Assembly: GCF_901709675.1 (NCBI RefSeq)
Contig: NC_051107.1
Coordinates: 278,001 to 342,000, forward strand
Direction: 5' to 3'
Origin: Syngnathus acus
Lineage: Eukaryota > Chordata > Actinopteri > Syngnathiformes > Syngnathidae
DNA: 64,000 bases
Shown here: positions 10,201 to 23,873 of the stretch, one piece after another
How the letters are laid out: every line of letters begins with the position of its first letter
How positions within the stretch are numbered: position 1 is the stretch's first letter
The notes under the pieces: generated by a model
The model's database searches: none
Told to the model about the DNA's origin: nothing
What the model saw: the letters and a program-made list of their open reading frames with translations, nothing else
Position numbers and translations under genes: made by a program

Positions 10201-13200
10201 TCGAACAACAGTGGCAGCTGGTACGGCAGCCTGCTGGCTCTCTACCAACTCGTCAAAACCTACGAGTGAGTAAGCGTGACAGGTGTCCTGCCCATTCCAA
10301 CCAACTAGTTTGGAATTAATGTGGTTGTTTCTTTAAACTAGGGCTGTGGACTCGGTCGGATTTTTGCACCGAGTCCGGCCTCTTGACCATGAGTCCGAGT
10401 CCGGCTGTCCATTTTTTCTGTTAATTCATGTGACTGCTTAGTCTTTATTCAAGGCTAATTTAGATCAAAATCTAAATAATTACAACAGTTTTGTGATGGC
10501 TTTGTCTTTATTAAACATATAAACGAATACAATAAACAGATACTTTCAAGTTTTAATCATTAATTACACCATTATAGCTCAGACATTTATCTAAACACAA
10601 ATAATTAGTGACGACCCCTTATTTGGAAAGCGAAAAACCCATGTCGTACGGCGTCAGCACTATGTTGTTTTCAATAAAAACATGAAGAACTCACGTTTGC
10701 GTCAGTCAATTTTAATTTTTATAAAGGATTATTCTCATTTGATGTCTTTAAATTCATCCGCGTTCTGCCAAAATGAGAATAATCCTTTATAAAAATTAAA
10801 ATTGACAGACGCAAACGTGAGTTCTTCATGTTTTTATTGAAAACAACATAGTGTTGACGCCGTACGACGCCGTACGACATCGGTTTTTCGCTATAATTCG
10901 GTATAATTCGAGGTAGTCCACCCTCACCCAAAGTTAAGGTTTCATGGAAATATTATTGTCATAATTGTCTGGACCATATATTATAATTGTTTAATGGTAG
11001 TTATTGATAGATCTTGAAGATGTCAAGTTATAGGTGCATAAGACTATGTTGTTCATGCATATAGCACGTTCATTGTAAGAGGGGAAGAGATGTTGTGTAT
11101 TTTGGGCTAACTCAAATTCCGTAGTAGAAAAACCCCGGACGTGGGATGGGCATTCTGTGTTGTTCTGGTACGCCCTGTGAACGCACTGTGAGTAAGGAAT
11201 AAAGCAGTTATCATTCACGTCGTTGTCCGACCTATTCTTGCTATCTAAGAACCTGGAAAATAGTAAGGATATAACATATATCACGGGTCATTACGACGAG
11301 TTTGGTGGAGTTTTTACTGCTTCTTCCAACTCCTACCGCGCTGACTGTAACCTGACACTCTCTGGCTGCGTCTTGCCTCTTTTTTTTTTTATTGTCGGAC
11401 TCGGTGGACTCGGTCAAAATCAGCACCGAGTCCGAGTCCGGCAAAAATGACCGAGTCCGAGTCCCCGAGTCCCCGAGTCCGAACCGAGTCCACAGCCCTG
11501 CTTTAAACGTCAAGAAACAAAACTGAGAGCTGCTGTCACATCTGTAATTGGGAAAATAGACATGTCTTTGCTGCCAACATTTTCTTTTGAGGTGTGAAGA
11601 CAAAAGATGATTCTGTTTTTTCCTAATAATATTTATCATAATGCGTTTGCACTCCAGGTACAGGAAGGCAGATGAGAGGGAGCCATTGCTTGCAGCCATG
11701 CAAATATTTCTGCCGAGGATTCAGCAGCTTATCATCCAGTTGCTGAATGATGCCACAGTTTTCTCAGTCCTCATTCAAAAACAGATCCTTAAAATCTTCC
11801 ATTCCCTCATACAGGTATGTTTTGCCCCTTTCATGCTACAGCATATGTTTCTGTTCTTTTTTTTTTTTTTAACTTTGGTGTAATTTAGCGATAAATACTT
11901 TAACCCACAAATCCACTTTATATATTGGAGACTTTAAAGATGAGTACCGTATTTTTCGGACTAAAAGTCGCTCCGGAATATAGGTCGCATTAGCCATAAA
12001 ATGCACAATAACGTGGGAAAAAGAACATATAAGTCGCTCCGGAGTATAAATCGTATTTTGGGGGAAATTTATTCGACAAAATCCAACACCAAGAACAGAC
12101 ATGAACGAGCAACAACAGGCTAAACGATAGGTATGCTAACGTGACATAAACACAAACGAAGAGCTGAGAACGGGCCTGATGTAACATTCAGAGTTATTCA
12201 AATAACTATTACATAAATAACACGTTTACAAAACCATCTGTGTCACTCCTATTCATTAAATCCATCGATCGTCCTTTATGTCAACAATGCGCGCTGCTGA
12301 CGGCGGTTGCACTTCAAAATATTCCACAGGTCCATATAACGATATATAAATTATATATCAAATAACTATTATATAAGCAATAATATTATCAAACCATCTG
12401 TCACTCCAAATCATTAAATCCATCGATCGTCCTTTATGTCAACAATGCCGACCGGGTGCGCGCTGCTGACGGCGCTTGCACTTCAAAATATTCCACAGGC
12501 CCATATAACGAGATGTAAATTGTATATCAAATAACTATTATACCAGCAATAATATTATCAAAGCATCTGTGTCACTCCAAATAATTAAATCCATCAATCA
12601 AATTCCTCGTCCTTTGTCAACAACGCCGCGCGTGCGCCCTGACGTCAGCCTCGTCGTTATTCCACAAATCTAGTATATAACTATATTGTAGCATTAACAA
12701 AGTACAAGGAAAGACGTGGATTTGGTAAACGGCTCTTTATTTAACAAAACAAGAGTTCAACGAGCCAACAACTACTGAACTGTAATGATAAAAACATATA
12801 CAAGTTGCTACACGAAATAAAATATATCAAATAACTATAACATAAATAGTTCACCGCCACACGGCCCCAAGCACCGGCGTGGACTTCCAGGCGTGTGGCG
12901 GCGTGGACTTCCCTCCCCGGAGGTGGCACTTCCAGCCACGGAGGTGGAAAAGAGCTCCATAGAATAGGACCGGGCGTGCGTAAAAGCCATCCACCGTCCC
13001 CGGACAGCCACCCGGCCGAGCGCCGGCCCCCGACTTCCATCCATGGAGGTGAGAGAGAGCTCCGTAGAGTAGGACCGGGCGTGCGTAAAAGCCATAATAG
13101 TTTTTCAAACCTTCTGTGTCACTCCAAATCATTAAATCCTCCAAACTCTTCGTCCTCCGTGTCACTTACAAACAAGGCCGCTAATGATGCCGGTAGTAAA

Positions 13201-16200
13201 ATTCACATATAAGTCGCTCCTCAGTATAAGTCGCCCCCCCCCCACCCAAACTATGAAAAAAAACGCAATTTATAGTCCGGAAAATACGGTAAATCCTTCT
13301 ATGAATGAGTGAATGCTGATGATATTGATGCTAATCTTTAATCCGCAGAACTCGCTTCCTCTCCAGCTGATCAACAATACGGTGATGACTCAATGGATGG
13401 AAGTCCTTCGAGCCATAATGGACCGTGATGTTCCCGCTGTAAGACACATTACCCGTTCATTGCACACTGTTGCGGTAGCCTGATCATAATGTAAAGGTAT
13501 TATTGCGATGTGAACCTCACATTAGGATGATTATCATGATATTGTGGGCTGGTTGGGGATATTAAAAAAACCTTGTATATTGGCGAGGGGGAAGCACAAT
13601 ATCGTTGTCGGGTCTAAATACCATCAGACATTAATTCACACACTGAAAAATAGGGGAGAAGACAACCAGTATTCGTTTTACTCGCGATGAGAATTACGGC
13701 GAAGGCTCAGTTAAAGTCCTCCACTAATTCTGAGTTCTTACTCTGCGTTCTCCTCTTTTTGATGTTTTAGGTTGCCCTAAGTTTCACACAATACTAATAT
13801 TGAGTAAATATGGGATAACTTATGTTAGAGTGGTGCTCACTCTAACTTATTTTTGCAAGAACCAAACGGGAGACAGTATGCCCTTTTTAAGCATTTGCAA
13901 ATGGAGTCATTCGTCGCTGTGCGTACAGCGATGATCGAATGAGGTCTGACTCAGGCCTCTTGCAAGAGCATTTTTATTGAGAGAAACAGGGTGGGGGTGA
14001 GATTGGACAGGATGGAGGTCACCTCAGCAACTGGTTAATCAGTGCGGAGGGGCCCAGCTCATTGTTTTACAAGGTCGTGGAAACAGGAACTAGTGGAGCA
14101 TTTTAGATGACTAACTAAGCAAGAATGTTTCCACACCATTTGGAAAGTTTCAACAACCCAATGGTTAAACTTTTCAGAGTCAAGGAAAGGTAAAAGGTTT
14201 AAACAAAGTTAATAATTCTAGTCTACATTCCAACATAATCATACGATCAAGATAATCTGTAAACCCTAACAATTTATATGCAACTACTTCAACAGATATG
14301 TCTTTTCTGTAACACTCAAAGACAGTCTCGATCAACAACAATCCATAGATAAAAGCTACAGAGTTGATTAAAAGAGAAAGAAGTTCCTTTGAACTAAACA
14401 GAACTTTTTCAGGTGTGAGGGAGCTCTGCTTATAGCTAGTGAGATAAGAAAGGAAGGGAGTTAAAGGAATTCTCTGGAGCTAGCTTCGTTGAACCAAGGG
14501 ACTCCAACTCTTAAATGATGAGGCCCTTGGTCAGGCCGACCATCCAATTATTCCAACAATTGTATTTTGTACATAACAGATATGACAAAGAAAAAGGAGT
14601 GGCTAGTCATTTTTATTGTCATGTGCTCCTATTGGCTCAGCGGCACAACATATCCTGGTCTATGTTGTTCACAATGCTGTGCTGTGGTTTGTTTGTTTTT
14701 TGAGACGGAGATGTTGAAAAATATTTGCTGGTATGATGCATTATGTCTGGTTAAAACATGGCTTGTTTGTTCCATATGAGCAAGATTCAGACCAGGTTTT
14801 CTTTTTGGACAGTTACAGTTTTGGACATATTTGTGTCTTTTCGGACTCCACACATTCAATCCCAGGTATTTTTAGTTTTCAAGAGTTAGGTAAAAAGGGT
14901 CTGAATTTGCTGGCACTGTAAGGTTTCTGTGGAACACAAAATACAATTAAATTCTCAATCTCGTCTATACAATTCGAATTAGCTGAGGTCATAAATATAT
15001 TTATCGTTCAAATAACACAGGTAACCTTAACCTCTATGTAGATAAAGATAGATAGGCTTAATACTGAGGTATTTGCTTGCTAAAGCATGCTGTCAATCGT
15101 GCACTTATCTGATGTAAGTGACCGGCTCTCCGTTTAAAGGGTAAAATGCTGTATTTTAGCCCCTCTGCACTAACGCAGTATGTTGGGGAGACGAGAATTG
15201 ATTTAAGCCGGTACGGAAAGAAGATTCGTTCCGAGTCTAACCGCTGTTCAGGTAACTAATCTATTGTTGGATTAATTCCGTCATTTCCGGACGCCAGTCC
15301 CTTTTAAAGCAAAGAGGTGTTGAGTAATTTCTTTTCAAGACCCGGATCAAATTGATCGCGGCCGTTTCAGCGGCTCTTCTTTCCTATAATGATTGGGGCT
15401 TTTGTTAATCGCTCGGAATAGATTTAGCTGTCTTTGTTAAGACCGCAGGAACTCGTTTATTTACACTAGCGTGCACCCACACTAGCTGAGCTCAAGTTAA
15501 CTGTTTCAAACCAGATTCTGACACACCCTGGTGTCAAGGATTAAAGCTGTCTTCATTTAAAAAAGAACTGAACGGTTTACAGTATGACTATAATAGAGAA
15601 ACAAAAGAGATTTAAAGCATAAAAGATCAAAATAATCATTAATCGAAATCAAATGATTATAAAGTAGAAATTTAATGAATAAGCAAGAAAAAGAATTAGA
15701 AGTTTCAACTAACAATAATTTCCACTCACCACTCAATAGAGCAAAGATTATTCAGTCTCGAAGTCCTCTCGATTGAAAACTCAAAAATATAGTAAAAAAG
15801 GGTTAGAGCAGGGGTCACAAACTCCGGTCCTCAAGGGCGCCAATCCAGCCTGTTTTAGATGTATCCCCCCTGCAACACACCTGATTCATTATACAAATAT
15901 AAGATATAATTTATAATATTTAATTCATAATATTTTATTATAATAATATTTACACTACCGTTCAAAAGTTTGGGGTCACCCAAACAATTTTGGGCACCCC
16001 TGGTATAAATTCATCCTAAGAGACCTTGGGTTAATCAGAAAGGATGAAAACTATCTTTTTCTAATCGGCGTTCTCGACCCACGGGCAGTAGCCTGCGAGA
16101 GCGAGAGCGCCGCTCTTTGTCCGAACGAACCTTTTATACCAGTTCAGTTCGTGGGTACTATGCCAGCTTGGTCACGTACCAGTTTTTTTCCATGACGTCA

Positions 16201-19200
16201 TACATTGGCCACAGATGACCCAAATGCTTCCAGAATAGACTGCACCTGCATCTTGGTCGGTCTCAACTGGATTCAACCAGATGAGGTGACCATGTTCTCA
16301 TGGAAGTAACAATTTTCTCAGGGATGCTTCATCCTGTTTCCCACTCCCAAATCTTGTCAACTGTCCGTCAACGTGACATTTGCAAATGTTTTTTTCTCTG
16401 ACTTGTGTTCCGTCAAACAGCATTTTGTTTAGGCTTCAACTGGATGAACGTGACCGAGGTCACTCTCATGTGTGGGATCTCACCACCACTTAGTATCACC
16501 ATTAACCCTTTCCGCCTCCTTGTCTTCGCTCACATTTATACATTCATGTGTAAATGGAACATCAAGATAACATACATGTTTGATACTGATTAAACATCGT
16601 GACAATAATAACACATACTTTCACAATAGTCAATTTAACACATACCGTGATTTTCCATGTGAAATACGCCCCCGTGCATAATACGCACCCTAAAAATGGC
16701 ATGTCGATGCTGGAAAAAAGCCTGCACCCATGTATAATACGCACCCAAATTTTGACTCTTACTTAAGTCCGTAAATGTAAAATTATTTCAGAAAAAAGAT
16801 CATCTTCGGGAACAACCGGATGTTATTCTGCCGGTCAGTATCACTGCGCATGCGCTAGCAAACTCGATAGCGAAGAAATGTTTCGGATTTGTGTAGGGTA
16901 CATTGTGACAGCAAACGAGCAGGTGATCGAGCAAGCGTCTGATACGAGAGCACTGTGTTCGTATGGAGCGTGTTTGAAGTGAACAGCAGAGAAGAAAGGA
17001 ACAAGGCAAAGTCTTGTGAAATAAAATATTACCTGTAATACGCATTTTGTTATTTGCTGATTGAAACTGCTAATTAAACTGTGAATTGAAACTAATAGGA
17101 AGAAAACTGAACTCTCGCTCTTTATATAGCTGACGTGTCTTGCGCATCCGTTCTGCGCATCTGTCATGGCGGCCTCCGTATGATATCCGGTTTGCGATGG
17201 AGATTAAAAAACAAACAATATTTGACAATAACACACCATCAAGGTTTGCACCATCGCACCAAACGATGTGTCGTCAATTATGAATTTTACTGACTAAGTG
17301 TGTTGGGCAGGATGGCTGAATGCGATGCGCGATTGACGTGTCTTGCGCATCCGTTCTGCGCATACTGTCATGGCGGCCTCCGTATGATATCCGGTCTGCG
17401 ATGGAGATTAAAAAACAAACAATATTTGACAATAACACACCATCAAGGATTGCATCATCGCATCAAACGATGTCGTCAATTATGAATTTTACTGACTAAG
17501 TGTGTTGGGCAGGATGGCTGAATGCGATGCGCGATTGACAACAAACAAGAAGAAAGGTGATTTCAAGTTTTATTTCGAGGGAGATTTTCTTCAAAAATTG
17601 TTGTACCCATGCATAATGCGCACCCCAGATTTTAGGACAATAAATTAGTTACATTTTGCGCATTATGCATGGGAAATCACGGTAATCATAACTATGATCG
17701 TGGATTCTCTTAGTTAGCAGATTACAACACTCAAGCAGCTTCAAAACGTATTTTGACAAGCTCTAGGTCAAGCTCAAGCGTGGGATTGCAGTCTTCCACC
17801 CACGGTATCACTGTCAACCCCTTGTCCTTACTCAACTCTTAATACATTCATCTGTAAATGAAACATCAGTGCTATGATGCTGCTCAAGTTGCTACTAACT
17901 ATACAATATTGCAAAGCAGAATAAAATAAAGTATATTGCAGCTTACTCTAACTGTGATTAACATGTCTCATTCTCATCGCCTAAGATGAGCTTGGGCTCC
18001 CCTAGTTAGCAAATTAAAATATTAAAGCAGTTTCAAAGTATATTATAGCAAAACAAAATACCGTAATTTCCGGACTATAAATCGCGTTTTTTTTCATAGT
18101 TTGGGGGGGGGGGGCGATTTATAATGAGGAGCGACTTATATGTGAATTTTTTCAAAAATTTAAAAAAATAAATAAAAAGTGAAACCGCGATAAACGAACC
18201 GCGATGTAGCAAGGGATTACTGTAATTTGAATTTCAAGTGGCGGCGCGGCGTGGCGGTTGTTTACAAAAAGGACAAAGGTTGATCACGGGATGACGAAGA
18301 TGACGAAGGGCCCCACGTACTACCGGCATCATTAGCGGCTTTGTTTCTAAGTGACACGGAGGACGAAGAGTTTGAAGGATTTAAGGATTTGGAGTGACAC
18401 AGAAGATTTGAAAAACTATTATGGCTTTTACGCACGCCCGGTCCTACTCTACGGAGCTCTCTTTCACCTCCGTGGATAGAAGTCGGGGGCTGGCGCTCAG
18501 CCGGGTGGCTGTCCGGGGACGATGGATGGGGCTCGGTCATGGCTTTTACGCACGCCCGGTCCTATTCTATAGATCTCTCTTCCACCTCCGTGGCTGGAAG
18601 TCCACGCCGCCACACGCCTGGAAGTTTGTTTTGTTAAATAAAGAGCCGTTTACCAAACCCACGTCTTTCCTTGTACTTTGTTAACGCTACAATATAGTAG
18701 TTATATACTAGATCTGTGGAATAACGACGAGGCTGACGTCAGGGCGCACGCGCGGCGTTGTTGACAAAGGACGAGGAATTTGATCGATGGATTTAATGAT
18801 TTAGAGTGCACAGATGGTTTGATAATATTATTGCTTATATAATAGTTATTTGATATCTAATTTATATATCGTTATATGAGCCTGTGGAATATTTTGAAGT
18901 GCAAGCGCCGTCAGCGGCGCGCACCCATTGTTGACAAAGGACGATCGATGGATTTAATGAATTGGAGTGACACAGATGGTTTTATAAACGTGTTATTTAT
19001 GTAAATTTTTTTTTTAATAACTCTGAATGTTACGTCAGGCCCGTTCTCAGCTCTTCGTTTGTGTTTGTCACGTTAGCATACCTATCGTTTAGCCTGTTGT
19101 TGCTCGTTCATGTCTGTTCTTGGTGTTGGATTTTGTCGAATAGATTTCCCCCCAAAATGTGACTTATACTCCGGACCGACTTATATACGTTTTTTTTCAC

Positions 19201-22200
19201 GTTATTGTGCATTTTATGGCTAATGCGACCTATATTCCGGAGCGGCTTTTAGTCCGAAAATTACGGTAATATAACATAATCCAAAATTGTGTGTTGCTGT
19301 GCTTCAGAACAAGTCTTCATCTAATCGATGACTTTTTAAACTATTAATTTACTATGTGAGGTCAATCTGACTTTGGCACCATCTTCTGGTGAAATTTGGA
19401 ACGGGACTGGAGGTTGACTGGTTCAACCAACAAATTCCCCTTTACCAATTTAACAATAGTTAATTTTGAAGAACTAACTTTTAAGTAACCCTTACTCAGG
19501 CCCCCTTCTTCAGGGCTTCCATGTCAAGCGTTGAAATTTGGAATTTCATCTTAGCCAATTCGTCTGGGACAAATCCAATACACACTCACAATCTTTTACC
19601 ATCCTATCCGCCATGTAACTCGACAATGCATATGTTGCGAATTGAATGAATTAATTGAGGAACTCGCCTGTGCATGGGTCATAACGAAGGTGGCCGAAAC
19701 ATACCCAATTCAAATTAAACTGCATAATGAAGTAACCACCTGAGGCTGCTAGAACCACACAAATGAAAAAAAGGCCTTTTTAACAGTTGCTTTTAATATT
19801 GTCACATGAGGACGACACAATATCACGGCAGTTTCAAAATCGCAATTTCATTATATTGCCTTTATCGTTATCTCCCATTATAAAAAATTGTGTATATCTC
19901 ACTGCTATCGTGTGTGAGTTAACTGCTTTAGAATTAAAAGAGTCACATTTCACTCAATTTGTTAGGAAACTTTGGAGCTGGATGAAGATGACCGTCCTGA
20001 GTTATCATGGTGGAAGTGCAAGAAATGGGCACTGCGTGCCATTACAAAGCTGTTCAAGCGGTGAGCAAGGACCTCTTTTCGAAACATGTAGTCTCATGTA
20101 TTATATATTTTATTTAAATGTGCGTGTATTGAATATATTTATACTCTGTGTGTATGGTTGTGGGTTTTTTTTTCCAGATATGGAAGCCCAGGCAACGTGG
20201 CAAAAGAGTACTTTGAATTTGCGGATTTTTTCTTGAAGACTTATGCTGTGGGTTTACAGCAAGTAAGTGTTTGTGAACTGAGTACAAAATTAATAGTAGT
20301 TTTGACTCACCTGTCTGTGTTGTCACTGTCTGCTCCAGGTCTTGTTGAAGGTTGTGGATCATTACAGACAGAAGCAGTATGTTACTCCTTGTGTTCTCCA
20401 GCAGTGTCTCAACTACCTCAACCAGGGACTTTCCCATTCTCTGACGTGGAAACAGATGAAGCCTCACATGCAGGTGACAATTTTTTATTTTATGCTCTAT
20501 GTTTCAAGGGAATAGATAATTTAAGATTTAATCAACATTCAGATGCAAAGATTTATTGCAGGAAATTATAAGCATTACTAAAACAAAGAAATGCATTTTA
20601 AATTTTCGTTTTGAGTGCTGTATGACTTTGATATACCGTATTGGCGCAAATATAAGACGGTGTTTTTTGCATTGAAATAAGACTAAAAAAGTGGGGGTCG
20701 TCTTACATTCGGGGTCTAGACATTATACCCGACCCCGGATAAGCGGAAGAAGATGGATGGATGGATGGATGGATGGACATTATACCCATTCACAACGCTA
20801 GATGGCGCCAGATATCTTTAAACCGAATGCTGAACTTGACTCCTCAGGCAAAAGCGAACCCCTGTCACGAAGAATTTATTAAAAATAGCGGTAGCTATGT
20901 GATTGCACTTTAGTTTACATATTTAAATATTCAGATATTAAGATGTGATAGACAGTTTTTGCCTAAATTGAATGAGGCAAAATAACATGCTTTTTCTCTC
21001 AAATATATTATTATAATCATTTGTTTCAGATGTACTGTAATTATTTTCTGTATAAAAATTAAATTTGGTGTTCTAAAAGTCTTTTTTCAAACTTGAGTCT
21101 TGAAAAAGAGGGGGTCGTCTAATAATCAGGGTCGTCTTATATTCGGGCCAATACGGTATATTTGATATTATAAGCATTACTAAAACAAAGAAATGCATTT
21201 GAAATTTCTGTTTTGAGTGGTGTATGACTTTGATCTCTTCCAGACTATTTGTCAGGAGGTGATCTTTCCTCTCATGTGTTACAAAGATGAGGACGAGCGG
21301 CTGTGGCAAGAAGACCCATTTGAATACATCCGCATGAAGTTTTGTACGTACTTTGGACCTAGATGTGTAAATTTATTCTTGAGATTCATAATGTTATCCT
21401 TGAACTGCGTAGTTTGTTTTTAAATTATATGAATTACACTTTTTCTGACTGATTTCTTTTTTTTCTTCTTCTTTTTTACAGACCTTTATGACGACAGTGC
21501 CCTTCCCACCACTGCTGCTCAGAGCCTTTTGTGCAATGCTGCACGGAAGAGAAAGGAGGTGAGGAATACTACAATTTGCTGCAGTAATGAACAACACATT
21601 TGTTACCTGTGTTTGCAACTGTTCCGCTTTGCAAACTAAGTCAAAGAACTGATTAATTGTGTTAACTCTCTACTTTGTTAACTCTACTACTTTACTTAAT
21701 GCTCTACTTTTGTCTTAAAAGGTCCTGCCTCAAATGATGGCGTTCTGCCACCAGATTTTGATGGATCCCACATCTGACCCCCGAAGGACAGATGGAGCAC
21801 TACACTGTATTGGAGCACTTGCTGAGCTACTACTTAAGGTATATATGCTATTATGTTTTTTTATGCCAACACTAGTGAGACTACCAGAAAGGTGTAAGAA
21901 AATGCCTTCTGGAATACTTTGGTTTAGTGTTTATATTTAATGTTACGAAAGAGGTCATGTACACAGACTAATAACAGTACAGTTGTTTTAAGTTCCACAA
22001 CAATTTATAATTGTGCAATGATTAAATAAGTCATTAAGGGTAAGCACAAATCTGTTATAAACAGAACGACTGGTTTAACATTGACACTTTGTACGAAAAG
22101 CATAACTGACTCAAATAGAACCTATTTGGCAAGAGGCTGTGGAGTGACTGGTAAATTTTCAAGGGTAGCCATGGCCACCCCCTAGCGGCACCCCTGGTTG

Positions 22201-23775
22201 TTTTTATACTTTGCTGCTGTTTTTATATTATCGATTTATTGTTATGCGTCTTACAAGCTGTGGAATATTGAATGAAATTTTGTTGTGCAATGTACAATGA
22301 AAATAAAGTCTTCTAATCTAAGTGGTCCTGGAATTCAGTGAGAGGAGATTATTTTAAAATTTCAGCTTTAACACACACTAACAGCTCTTCCAACGTTCTT
22401 CTCTTTCTTTGGGCTTTGCTGCGTGTTCTGCAGAAGCGGCTTTACGTGGATCAGATGGAGTTGATGCTACAAAACTATGTTTTCCCTTTGCTAGACTCTC
22501 GATTGTGTTACTTGCGAGCTAGGGTAAGTGAAGCATACATAAAACAAGTTACACACTCTGGGACTCTCTGAACTGGTCGCCAGCCAATCGCAAGGCACAT
22601 ACAGACAAACAACCATTCACACTCACACCTATGATCAATTTAGAATGCTCAATCGGTCTACCAGGCATGTTTTTGGGATGCGGGAGGAAACCCACGCAGC
22701 CACAGGGAGAACATGCAAACTCCACACAGGAAGGGCTGGAAGTGGAATTGAACCCACACCCTCTGAACTGTGAGATGGACATGCTAACCAGTGCGGCACC
22801 GTGCCGCTAAAACAAGTTATATAATAAAAAAAATAGCATATGTTTAAACAAATATGCCTGGTTTTTGTAAACAAGTGGTACTCGTGTAGAATGAGAAATA
22901 AACAAATGATAATAAATTAAGCTCAAGTCTGCAACCTATGTCATAAAAGATTCTACTTTTATTCATTTGTGGTTTTGCCGTTTTTGTCAGTCATGCTGGG
23001 TCCTCCACTGCTTCAGTCAGCTGCATTTCCACAATGTGATGGCTTTGAGGAATGCCGTGGAGTTGGTCAAGAAGGACCTGGTTGATGACAATGAGATGCC
23101 AGTCAAGGTGGAGGCTGCCATTGCTTTACAAATGTTGGTCAGCAATCAGGAAGAGGGTACGTTGAGAAATGTGAGCTATGGAACTGGATATGTGATGATA
23201 TGAGGGAGCAAATCAAGTGAAGTCTTGTAGCATTATGATTTACATTCTGACTGTGTGTTTGTGTGTGTAGCAAAACTGATCTTGTAGCATTATGATTTAC
23301 TTTCTGGATGTGTGTTTTTGTTGTGTGTGTGTGTAGCAAAACTGTACATCCGGCCACACATTCGACCTGTTATGCAACAGCTGCTCCATGTGGTGAAAGA
23401 GACGGAGAATGATGATTTGACCAATGTCATTCAGAAGATGATCTGCGAGTACAATGAAGAAGTTGCAGTAATTGCTGTTGACATGACACGGAATCTGGTA
23501 AGACATGTTACTGTGTTGTCTGTCATATGTTCTGTAAAGCGCTTTGTGACTGTTTCCGACACTTGAGTGTACTTACTCTATATGCGTATTTCCCAGGCAG
23601 AGATCTTTACCAGGGTTCTTCAGAGTGAGGAATACGAGGAGAATGAGGACAAGACCGTCATCGCCCTTGGAATTCTCAGCACCATCGACACCATTTTGAC
23701 AGTTATGGAGGACCACAAGGAGGTTACTCTCATGCCGTACTCACGGATATGCGCACACATCGTGTATATAGTGCA

Positions 23776-23873
<98 letters not shown>

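Noticed and set aside
12741-13212. Overlapping frames on both strands with repeated FYARPVL-YGALxHL peptides
   Set aside because: They come from tandem GC-rich repeats in the MITE, and the same text appears in the inverted copy at 18262-18684; no protein features.
13823-15560. A possible LTR or retroelement based on CpG-rich patches and a short palindrome
   Set aside because: I could not find paired termini, a primer-binding site, a polypurine tract or target duplications.
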